NCBI GenBank assembly: GCA_937973555.1
Contig: CALJKL010000078.1
Span: forward strand, 22,712-86,711
DNA length: 64,000 bases
Origin: an uncultured Flavobacteriales bacterium
GTDB lineage: Bacteria; Bacteroidota; Bacteroidia; Flavobacteriales; Weeksellaceae
Reading direction: 5' to 3'
Part shown: positions 35,001 to 41,913 of the stretch, in pieces
How positions within the stretch are numbered: the stretch's first letter is position 1
How the letters are laid out: each line of letters begins with the position of its first letter
Made by a program: the position numbers and the translations under genes
Notes under the pieces: model-generated
What the model saw: only the letters and a program-made list of their open reading frames with translations
Database searches by the model: none
Told to the model about the DNA's origin: nothing

Positions 35001-35504
35001 CTAAATGATTTTATTTAAACTTTCAAGTACTTCTTTCTGCTGAAATTCGTCTAGTTTTTGTCTTAAAAATTTCAGTAAGAAAGGGGCAAAGTGTATAATA
35101 GCCAACCCAATAAGTCTTCTTCTCCATTTTCTATGGAAAAGAGATTTTTTTACATAGCCTGTAATTATGGAGGCTAGCCCTAATTGTAGTGCATTATCTG
35201 CGATCTTGCCGACAAGATTTTCTGTCTTGAGTGCTATTTTTTCTTTTCCTTGTTCGTTTACTTTTGTTTCTATAAAATGGTCTGAAACACCTCCCGTAAT
35301 AAAACTCAAAATGTTTTTTGCCTGTAAACCTATTTTATGAATTCCGTTTTCATCTATTCTATCGGTAAGAAACTGATCTGTAAACCCTTCAGTAAGGGCA
35401 CTGAAACTTTCTTTAGGGTTTTTAAAAGTTAACTTATCTTCTATCTCAGAAATGTCTTTTTTAAGCATTTCCTTACGAGTATTGAGGTCTGCCAAATTTT
35501 TCAT
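35001..35504 (-). CDS. Hypothetical protein in the holin-X/MscS cassette
   Basis: A 167-residue protein I do not recognise. The N-terminus is charged and helical (R-K-E-M-L-K-K-D-I-S-E-I-E-D-K). Two similar phrases, about 51-63 and 87-97, run T-D-R-I-D-E-N-G-I-H-K-I-G-L and E-T-K-V-N-E-Q-G-K-E-K-I-A-L, suggesting an internal duplication. A basic stretch H-R-K-W-R-R-R-L precedes a weak hydrophobic segment (I-G-L-A-I-I-H-F-A-P-F-L-L-K-F-L). It lies 10 nt after the holin-X-like gene and 2 nt before mscS, so joint expression is very likely. Confidence 0.7.
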   Translation of the reverse strand: MKNLADLNTRKEMLKKDISEIEDKLTFKNPKESFSALTEGFTDQFLTDRIDENGIHKIGLQAKNILSFITGGVSDHFIETKVNEQGKEKIALKTENLVGKIADNALQLGLASIITGYVKKSLFHRKWRRRLIGLAIIHFAPFLLKFLRQKLDEFQQKEVLESLNKII

Positions 35505-35514
35505 TTCTCCGAAT

Positions 35515-35826
35515 TTATTTATTGTAAAAATTGTTGATGGCTTTGTTTACAATCAGACTTTTGATTCTATTTCTAAAAAGATAAATGAGTAGAATCAATA
35601 AAAAATAGAAGACTGCCAAAAGTAAAAATCCATAAGCGTAATTTTGTAGCAATTCACCTATTAAAAGACCAATGCCTATATTTAGCAATAATAATAAAAA
35701 GAGGAGCAGTACAAAAATAGCTACAAATGGAGCAGCGGCACCAATAGTATTAAATATTTTTTCTGAAGCATTAAGTTTTAATAGCTCTATGCGTTTTTCA
35801 AAATATTCCTTTATTAGATTTACCAT
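35515..35826 (-). CDS. Phage holin family protein (DUF1469/holin-X-like)
   Basis: A 103-residue protein with an amphipathic N-terminus (Y-F-E-K-R-I-E-L-L-K-L-N-A-S-E-K) and two membrane helices (F-V-A-I-F-V-L-L-L-F-L-L-L-L-L and F-L-L-L-A-V-F-Y-F-L-L-I-L-L-I-Y-L). It fits the DUF1469 group, which despite the holin name is a chromosomal membrane-stress protein family. No phage genes are nearby. It is part of the YtxH-holinX-hypothetical-MscS run. Confidence 0.8.
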   Translation of the reverse strand: MVNLIKEYFEKRIELLKLNASEKIFNTIGAAAPFVAIFVLLLFLLLLLNIGIGLLIGELLQNYAYGFLLLAVFYFLLILLIYLFRNRIKSLIVNKAINNFYNK

Positions 35827-35901
35827 AATGTATTACTTTTTTTAAAGTTACAAAAAAAGGAACTTACTTATAAGCTCCTTTATAGAATTTTAGAAAACTT
35901 T

Positions 35902-36246
35902 TTATTTCAAAGCATCCAGTTCGTTTTCTACATCTTTTAGTATTTCAGAAGCTTTTGATGCTGCTGTAGATTTGTATTTATCGAAACTGTCTTTTACATT
36001 AGATACCATTTTGTCTATGTTTTCTTTCGCTTTTTCAGAAATTGAACCATATTCTGATTTTACTTTTTCAGATATTTTTTCGTATTCGTCTAATGCTTGG
36101 TCTTTAAAGTCGTTTGCTTTGGCCTTTATTTTTTTTCTTGTTTCTTTACCTTCTTCAGGGGCGTATAACATACCTATTACTATACCTACTGCAGCACCTG
36201 CTAAAAGACCTGCAATAATACCTGCACTTTTTTTACCTTTTGCCAT
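35902..36246 (-). CDS. YtxH domain-containing protein
   Basis: A 114-residue protein: Gly/Ala-rich membrane segment (S-A-G-I-I-A-G-L-L-A-G-A-A-V-G-I-V-I-G-M), then the YtxH hallmark L-Y-A-P-E-E-G-K-E-T-R-K-K-I, then a long Lys/Glu/Ser helix. YtxH proteins are general-stress proteins in Bacillus; the molecular role is unknown. It heads the four-gene minus-strand run, with a -7 element 66 bp upstream of its ATG. Confidence 0.87.
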   Translation of the reverse strand: MAKGKKSAGIIAGLLAGAAVGIVIGMLYAPEEGKETRKKIKAKANDFKDQALDEYEKISEKVKSEYGSISEKAKENIDKMVSNVKDSFDKYKSTAASKASEILKDVENELDALK

Positions 36247-36311
36247 TTTATTTAGATTTTAGTGTTCGTAATTTTATATTTTTAGTAAAATTTATTTCAA
36301 AATTTATATAT

Positions 36312-36319
36312 CAAATATA
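36312..36319 (-). promoter_or_regulatory. -7 element of the YtxH-MscS run
   Basis: TATATTTG on the minus strand (36319-36312), giving a leader of about 60 nt before the ytxH ATG. Confidence 0.5.
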
Positions 36320-36365
36320 ACGAAAAACTTACAAATTATAGTATAAAATAATGAATAGAATCTAT

Positions 36366-37040
36366 TTAATTGTCTTTGATGTAAGATAAAATCAATTCTA
36401 TGGTTTCTGCTTTATCGAGATGAGTATTGTCTATTAAAATAGCATCATCCGCTTGTTTTAGAGGGGCTATATCTCTTTCGCTATCAGTTTTGTCTCTAGA
36501 GATTAGGTTTTGATATACATCTTCATAATTGGCATCAATACCAGAATGCTGTAATTCTAAATAACGTCTTTTTGCTCTTTCTTCCGGACTTGCGGTCACA
36601 AAAAACTTGTAATTTGCTTTTGGTAAAATTACGGTACCTATATCTCTTCCATCCATTATTACTCCACCTTTATCGGCTAATTGTCTCTGAAAATCCAAAA
36701 GAAAAGCTCTTACTTCCGGTTGTTTGGCCACCAGACTTACATTTTCAGAAACCCTAGGGTCTCTTATTTCTTTGTCAATATTGCTGTTGTTTAAAAATAA
36801 TTCTAAAACACCTTCTTTTGGTCTGAATTCTAAATTGATTTTATTAAAACTCGAAAAAAGTGAATGGATGTTAATCTCCTTTTGATCATTAAGACAATTT
36901 TCTAATGCAAAATAGGTGATGCCCCGGTATAGTGCTCCAGTATCTATATGAATTAGTCCAAGTTTTTTGGCAATTTCTTTAGATATAGAACTTTTTCCGG
37001 TAGAAGAATGTCCGTCAATAGCGATAACAGGTTTTTTCAT
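36366..37040 (-). CDS. cmk: Cytidylate kinase
   Basis: A 224-residue enzyme that phosphorylates CMP and dCMP with ATP. The P-loop G-H-S-S-T-G-K-S-S (about 9-17), the D-T-G-A-L-Y-R-G-I-T motif (about 37-46), M-D-G-R-D-I-G-T-V-I (about 129-138) and the Arg-rich lid (R-A-K-R-R-Y-L-E-L) are all present. Length is typical. It lies 85 nt downstream of porQ on the same strand; this porQ-cmk neighbourhood recurs in flavobacteria, so it is probably an operon. Confidence 0.95.
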   Translation of the reverse strand: MKKPVIAIDGHSSTGKSSISKEIAKKLGLIHIDTGALYRGITYFALENCLNDQKEINIHSLFSSFNKINLEFRPKEGVLELFLNNSNIDKEIRDPRVSENVSLVAKQPEVRAFLLDFQRQLADKGGVIMDGRDIGTVILPKANYKFFVTASPEERAKRRYLELQHSGIDANYEDVYQNLISRDKTDSERDIAPLKQADDAILIDNTHLDKAETIELILSYIKDN

Positions 37041-37125
37041 TCCCCAAAGTTCGCCAAATTATTTGAAAAGTCAAAAGGTATAACTCAAAAGTCAAAAATT
37101 AAAACTCATGATTCACTATTCCCAA

Positions 37126-38124
37126 TTACCTTCGGTTTCCGGTAAGCTCTATCAAATCAAGCATCAACCCAATTTGATTGACATTAGAAGCATTGTGATA
37201 GCGGACATGAGAATAATCAAACCGGAAAGAAGAAATTTTGATTCCAAATCCGAAACTGAGTCCGGCAAAACTTCTTTGGTCCAGAACGGCCAATTCATTT
37301 CCACGTTTTACATTATATCCCAATCTCAGGTTAAAGGCTTGTTCAGGAAAGAGCTCTACACCGCCGGAAAGATGGTCCAGAAGTTTTCTTCCAAAGCCTA
37401 CTTCCTGTCCGTTGATATCAATCGTTTGGGAAATATTAAACTGCTGCAAATCATGATAGGTAATTGTGCAAGCCAAAGGAAATTCGGGTAGAATTTTGGT
37501 GTATCCTAAGTCTGCACGGAAAGGCATCTTTTCTCTTACCCCGTTATATGGCTGGAACTGATAGCCAAAGTTTCTGAAAACCAAAGCCAAGGTTTCTTTA
37601 GATTGCTCATTATGATAGGTAATCCCAGCATTTGCAGAGATAGCTGCGGAAGTATAATTGTCTATTTTGGAAGTAATATAATTAAGGTTAGCTCCTATGG
37701 TAAAGTCTTCTTCGAACTGATAGGCATAGCCTGCTCCAAAAGAGGCATCCATGGCAGAAAAGTCTCCGTTGTATTGGCCAAATTCATCCGTTCTGGGGAT
37801 TTTTCCGAAATCCAAAACTCGGGCATTGAAAGAAATAAAATGTCCCTCTTGTAAATCTTTTACATAATTAATACTACCTAAAGTAGTTCCAGCAAGATAT
37901 GAAGCGTAATTGATGCCAATTCTGTTGTCCATATCCAGATTCATCAATGCGGGATTTACGGCAGCAAAATTTACATCAAAATCTCTCACCGAAACTGCAT
38001 CTCCGCCTAAAGCAGATTGTCTTGCAGAGATTGGCACATTAAGAAACGGGTATACATTGGTGCCCGTTTGTGCGATTGCTGATAATGAAAGATACAGTAA
38101 AGATATGGTGAATAGCTTCTTCAA
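37126..38124 (-). CDS. porQ: Type IX secretion system protein PorQ
   Basis: A 332-residue outer-membrane beta-barrel of the PorV/PorQ-FadL-like group with a signal peptide ending S-A-I-A-Q. The opening Y-P-F-L-N-V-P-I-S-A-R-Q-S-A-L-G-G-D-A-V and the V-N-P-A-L region are diagnostic for PorQ, which works with the PorU sortase in attachment or release of T9SS cargo. Other T9SS genes are not in the window. A -7 element lies at 38146-38153. Confidence 0.9.
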   Translation of the reverse strand: MKKLFTISLLYLSLSAIAQTGTNVYPFLNVPISARQSALGGDAVSVRDFDVNFAAVNPALMNLDMDNRIGINYASYLAGTTLGSINYVKDLQEGHFISFNARVLDFGKIPRTDEFGQYNGDFSAMDASFGAGYAYQFEEDFTIGANLNYITSKIDNYTSAAISANAGITYHNEQSKETLALVFRNFGYQFQPYNGVREKMPFRADLGYTKILPEFPLACTITYHDLQQFNISQTIDINGQEVGFGRKLLDHLSGGVELFPEQAFNLRLGYNVKRGNELAVLDQRSFAGLSFGFGIKISSFRFDYSHVRYHNASNVNQIGLMLDLIELTGNRR

Positions 38125-38145
38125 ATTTTTAAAAAATTTCTGTAC

Positions 38146-38153
38146 AAAAATAA
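38146..38153 (-). promoter_or_regulatory. -7 element of porQ
   Basis: TATTTTTG on the minus strand (38153-38146), 22 bp before the porQ ATG, with a TTG at 38173-38171 at 17-bp spacing. Confidence 0.55.
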
Positions 38154-38223
38154 TTTATTTTAACCTCCAACAAAAAATAAAAATGAATGAATAATTCTTT
38201 TAACGAAATTCTTCACGATTCAT

Positions 38224-38231
38224 TATATTTG
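38224..38231 (+). promoter_or_regulatory. -7 element of pyrH with a 70-nt leader
   Basis: TATATTTG, about 75 bp before the pyrH ATG. The leader holds a 12-codon ORF (38252-38290) ending 15 bp before pyrH. Confidence 0.55.
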
Positions 38232-38305
38232 CACCAAATAAAAAAATTCAAATGAAATGCTCTGCATACCAACTGATTTTTTTTAAATAAATAAAAAATT
38301 AATAG

Positions 38306-39013
38306 ATGAAATACAAAAGAGTTCTTCTCAAATTAAGCGGTGAAGCCTTAATGGGAAACAGACAGTATGGTATTGATAATGATAGGTTGGTAGAGTATGC
38401 CAAAGAAATTAAAAAAGTAGTAGACGGCGGTTGCGAATTGGCCATTGTTATCGGTGGAGGAAATATCTTCCGTGGTGTGGCTGGTGCTGCAAAAGGAATG
38501 GATAGGGTACAGGGAGACTACATGGGCATGTTGGCTACTGTTATCAATGGCATGGCATTGCAAGGAGCATTAGAAGACCAAGGCATTAAAACCAGACTGC
38601 AGTCTGCCATAGAAATGGAAAAGGTGGCAGAACCTTTTATCAAAAGAAGAGCTGTAAGACATTTAGAAAAAGGCAGAGTGGTAATTTTCGGGGCAGGAAC
38701 GGGTAATCCATATTTTACTACAGACACGGCTGCCACCCTTAGAGCTATAGAAATAGGCGCCGATGTTATTCTTAAAGGAACCAGAGTAGACGGTATCTAC
38801 GACAGTGATCCTGAAAAAAATGCCAATGCAGTGAAATTCAATTCCCTTTCTTTTGACGAAGTTTTCGAAAAAGACCTTAAAGTGATGGATATGACGGCCT
38901 TTACGCTAAGTAGAGAAAATAAACTGCCGATTATTGTTTTTGATATGAACAAAGACGGCAATCTTCTAAAAGTGGTTTTAGGCGAAGAAGTAGGAACGCT
39001 GGTGAATATTTAA
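38306..39013 (+). CDS. pyrH: UMP kinase
   Basis: This 235-residue enzyme phosphorylates UMP to UDP; it belongs to the amino-acid-kinase fold, unlike Cmk. It begins Y-K-R-V-L-L-K-L-S-G-E-A-L-M-G, has V-I-G-G-G-N-I-F-R-G (about 48-57), and G-A-G-T-G-N-P-Y-F-T-T-D-T-A-A (about 130-144). Length is normal. The frr start lies 122 nt downstream after a low-complexity hairpin; the pyrH-frr pair is widely conserved. Confidence 0.96.
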   Translation: MKYKRVLLKLSGEALMGNRQYGIDNDRLVEYAKEIKKVVDGGCELAIVIGGGNIFRGVAGAAKGMDRVQGDYMGMLATVINGMALQGALEDQGIKTRLQSAIEMEKVAEPFIKRRAVRHLEKGRVVIFGAGTGNPYFTTDTAATLRAIEIGADVILKGTRVDGIYDSDPEKNANAVKFNSLSFDEVFEKDLKVMDMTAFTLSRENKLPIIVFDMNKDGNLLKVVLGEEVGTLVNI

Positions 39014-39104
39014 AAAGTTAAAAATTAAAAATTCAAAAGTTAAAATTTGAGTGGATTTTTGTAATTAATAATTGAGTTTTTAACTTCTAACTTCCAACTT
39101 TATA
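39014..39104. repeat. Imperfect low-complexity hairpin between pyrH and frr
   Basis: Left arm words AAAGTTAAAA and AAATTCAAAAGTTAAAA (39014-39047) face TTTTTAACTTCTAACTTCCAACTTT (39077-39101). It is similar in build to the atpA-atpG hairpin though different in sequence. Confidence 0.5.
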
Positions 39105-39135
39105 AATGTGTAACTTATCAAATTTTCAATATACA

Positions 39136-39690
39136 ATGGAAGAAATTAATATGATTATGGATATGGTAAAGCAAGAAATGGATGCCGCAATAAAGCACCT
39201 AGATCATGCTTTCCAGAAAATTAGAGCGGGTAGAGCTTCTACTTCTATGGTACAGGATGTAATGGTAGAATATTATGGTGCAATGACGCCCATCAATCAG
39301 GTGGCAAACGTTTCTGTTCCTGATGCAATGACCATTTCTATTCAACCGTGGGACAGAACCGCGATTAATGCAGTAGAAAAAGCCATCATTAATTCTAACC
39401 TAGGTTTTGCACCATCCAACAATGGAGATGTTATTATCCTTAATGTGCCGCCTTTAACCGAGGAAAGACGTAGAGATTTGGCAAAACAGGCTAAAGCAGA
39501 AACAGAACAAACCAAAGTAACCATCCGTAATGCAAGACAAGATGGGATGAAAGAACTTAAAAAACTTGAAGGTGTTTCAGAAGATATCGTGAAAGATACA
39601 GAAGCACAAATTCAAGAATTGACGGATAAATATGTGAAACTTTCTGAAGAGCATCTTAAGCTGAAAGAAGCTGATATTCTTAAAGTATAA
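39136..39690 (+). CDS. frr: Ribosome recycling factor
   Basis: A 184-residue factor that splits terminated ribosomes with EF-G. The start at 39136 (M-E-E-I-N-M) gives the family-standard length; an earlier in-frame ATG at 39106 would add 10 residues. Conserved segments are K-I-R-A-G-R-A-S, N-Q-V-A-N-V-S-V-P-D, I-Q-P-W-D, and P-P-L-T-E-E-R-R-R-D-L. It is followed by a strong bidirectional terminator. Confidence 0.96.
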   Translation: MEEINMIMDMVKQEMDAAIKHLDHAFQKIRAGRASTSMVQDVMVEYYGAMTPINQVANVSVPDAMTISIQPWDRTAINAVEKAIINSNLGFAPSNNGDVIILNVPPLTEERRRDLAKQAKAETEQTKVTIRNARQDGMKELKKLEGVSEDIVKDTEAQIQELTDKYVKLSEEHLKLKEADILKV

Positions 39691-39710
39691 TATCAACGAG
39701 ATATACATAA

Positions 39711-39741
39711 AAAAAACTTCAGACCAGTCTGAAGTTTTTTT
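39711..39741. terminator. Bidirectional terminator after frr
   Basis: AAAAAACTTCAGA pairs with TCTGAAGTTTTTT around CCAG. It lies between frr and the convergent LptF/G gene. Confidence 0.88.
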
Positions 39742-39745
39742 GTTT

Positions 39746-41200
39746 TTATTGGTATCTTAAATGTTCTTTATCTCGTACAAATTTGCCCCAAAGCGGTTTC
39801 GTAAGGGCCTTATATTTTTCGATGTCGAAAACTTGTGAATCTGTAAGTGCTTTATAGGTGAGCCAAACACCAAAAGGGAAGAGTACCGCATTAGGAAGCC
39901 ATGCAGCAAGATAAGGGTTCATTTTTCCTTTCCAAGCAAAATTTTCTACGGTAAGGTTCATAATGTAGAAAATAATGAAGATGATAATGGCGATTACTAC
40001 CGGCAAGCCTACGCCTCCTTTCCTGATGATAGATCCTAGACTAGCCCCTATTAAAAAGAAAATAATACAGGTAATAGAATAGGCTATAATACGCTGCTGA
40101 TACATGATAACTTTGTTAAAGTATTTAATCATTTCTATCAGTTCACTTTCTTTGTTAGAATTTTCTACAATTTGAGCATCTATTTTATTGTAGGCATCAG
40201 AAAGTACTTTCAATTTCAGACTCTCTTTCAACTTATTGAGTTCAAAAGCTTCTTTGGGTTTTTCCTTGTTTTTTATTTTGTCTAAATAAGACACATAATT
40301 ATTAGTTCTGGTAACCATCTCACTGCTGATAGCATTCAACTGAATACTATTATCGCTTTTAACCTTCAGAATGGTTTTTTTGATTTGGTTATAGGTTTCA
40401 AATTGATAATCGTCGCTTATTTTCTCTTCTTCAATGGCTTTGTTGATAACATCGCTCACATCAAAATGTTGCACCAAAGAATCAAATTTCACCGCCTGTC
40501 CAGGTTGTCGAAGCCGCTCCAGATAATCTTTATCCTGAATGTTGTCTTCGAAAATATAACCATTGTACAAAACCAGTTTTAGGTAATTTTTGTTTTTAGC
40601 AGGAACAAATTCTCCTTTCTTGGCGATAATGGTTCTTTGATCTTCAAAAGAATTGGCATCTTTATGAATGAAAACACCATCTAAGTGTTCACCATTTTCA
40701 CCATATATTTTATCGAATTTTACGCTGGCACCCGGAAGCGAATTGATGAACTGCCCGGCGGTAAAATTAATGGCCGGTTTGGTAGCAGCTATATTGTACA
40801 TCATGTTCTTGGCCTTTTTCTGAAAATCTGGAATGATATTGTTCGAGAAAAAGAAAAGCATTACCGAAAGCAATGAAACCGTAACGAAAAGAGGAGTCAT
40901 TACCCGTGTGAGGGAGATGCCGGCAGATTTCATGGCAGCCAATTCATAGCGTTCCCCAAAGTCTCCAAAAGTCATAATGGAAGCCAAAAGTATGGTGAGG
41001 GGTAATACCATTTTTATAACACTAACGCTCAGGTAAAAAAGAAATTTTATAATCTCCCAAGAGCTGAGTCCTTTGCCTGTAAACTGAGAAAGCTGGATCC
41101 ATACAATATTCACCATGAAGATAAAAAACAGCACGCTGAATATGAATAAAAAGGGCCCGAAAAAGGTTTTTATAATGTATTGATCTAACTTTTTTAGCAT
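39746..41200 (-). CDS. LptF/LptG family permease
   Basis: A 484-residue permease of the YjgP/YjgQ family. The N-terminal spans (F-F-G-P-F-L-F-I-F-S-V-L-F-F-I-F-M) and the cytoplasmic coupling motif F-G-D-F-G-E-R-Y-E-L-A-A-M-K-S-A-G-I-S are typical. A periplasmic domain and C-terminal spans near 375-450 complete the fold. The family extracts LPS from the inner membrane with an LptB ATPase. Whether it is LptF or LptG cannot be decided alone. It follows the LolA-like gene by 60 nt on the same strand. Confidence 0.88.
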   Translation of the reverse strand: MLKKLDQYIIKTFFGPFLFIFSVLFFIFMVNIVWIQLSQFTGKGLSSWEIIKFLFYLSVSVIKMVLPLTILLASIMTFGDFGERYELAAMKSAGISLTRVMTPLFVTVSLLSVMLFFFSNNIIPDFQKKAKNMMYNIAATKPAINFTAGQFINSLPGASVKFDKIYGENGEHLDGVFIHKDANSFEDQRTIIAKKGEFVPAKNKNYLKLVLYNGYIFEDNIQDKDYLERLRQPGQAVKFDSLVQHFDVSDVINKAIEEEKISDDYQFETYNQIKKTILKVKSDNSIQLNAISSEMVTRTNNYVSYLDKIKNKEKPKEAFELNKLKESLKLKVLSDAYNKIDAQIVENSNKESELIEMIKYFNKVIMYQQRIIAYSITCIIFFLIGASLGSIIRKGGVGLPVVIAIIIFIIFYIMNLTVENFAWKGKMNPYLAAWLPNAVLFPFGVWLTYKALTDSQVFDIEKYKALTKPLWGKFVRDKEHLRYQ

Positions 41201-41260
41201 GGGTCAAAATTATGAAAAAGTCTATAAGTTATTGTACCAAAGACTTTATTTTAACTTATT

Positions 41261-41893
41261 TTATAGTTCTGTTATGAGGTAGTTTTTGTATTTGTTTTTG
41301 TCAAAACTGAAAACGGCATCACTAAGACTTTGGTTTTCTTTATATTGATTTACCGTAATTGAGGTTACATCATTCTCTTTAGAAGTCTGCACCACTTTGG
41401 TAATCTGTTTTTTGGTTTTGTTAATATACAGCACCACGTTTTTAATGCCATTATCTTTTACAGGAACCATCTTTACCATATCCAAAGTGCCGCTTTTTCC
41501 CGCATAAGTTACCGTGTAGCCATTTTTGTATTCATCCAAGTAATTGATGGGCGAAAGCGCCTTTTCGGAGCCATTGGGTTTGGCAATGGTTACCTCTTGG
41601 TCTTCTTTAGAAATATTGTAAATTTTTTTTCCATCAAAAATTTGCTCATTTCCCATCACATTCAGTCGGTATTGTGATGGAGTAGAGTAGAAGATCCCGG
41701 TTTCTGTTTGGCTCACTTTTCCGCTTCCAGTTCCATAATTGAATTTGAAGTACAAATTCTTTTTAGATTTATAATTTGCCGAAACCGCCTCCAGAATATC
41801 TTTGGATTTCACATCTATCTTTTGGGCTTTAGAGAAAGCAAAAACGCCTATCAATAAGCCGGCTAATAATATTTTGTGTATTGTATTTTTCAT
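41261..41893 (-). CDS. LolA-like outer-membrane lipoprotein carrier
   Basis: A 210-residue protein with a signal peptide (I-L-L-A-G-L-L-I-G-V-F-A-F-S-K-A-Q) and a LolA-like half-barrel: K-D-I-L-E-A-V-S-A-N-Y, G-I-F-Y-S-T-P-S-Q-Y-R-L-N, Q-I-F-D-G-K-K-I-Y. It would carry lipoproteins through the periplasm. It lies 20 nt after ftsK, an arrangement also common in proteobacteria (ftsK-lolA), which supports the assignment. Confidence 0.87.
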   Translation of the reverse strand: MKNTIHKILLAGLLIGVFAFSKAQKIDVKSKDILEAVSANYKSKKNLYFKFNYGTGSGKVSQTETGIFYSTPSQYRLNVMGNEQIFDGKKIYNISKEDQEVTIAKPNGSEKALSPINYLDEYKNGYTVTYAGKSGTLDMVKMVPVKDNGIKNVVLYINKTKKQITKVVQTSKENDVTSITVNQYKENQSLSDAVFSFDKNKYKNYLITEL

Positions 41894-41913
41894 TTTTTTT
41901 GACTTTTTTGGAT

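Noticed and set aside
35515..35826. Prophage from the holin family name
   Set aside because: No other phage gene is near; this DUF1469 group is chromosomal.
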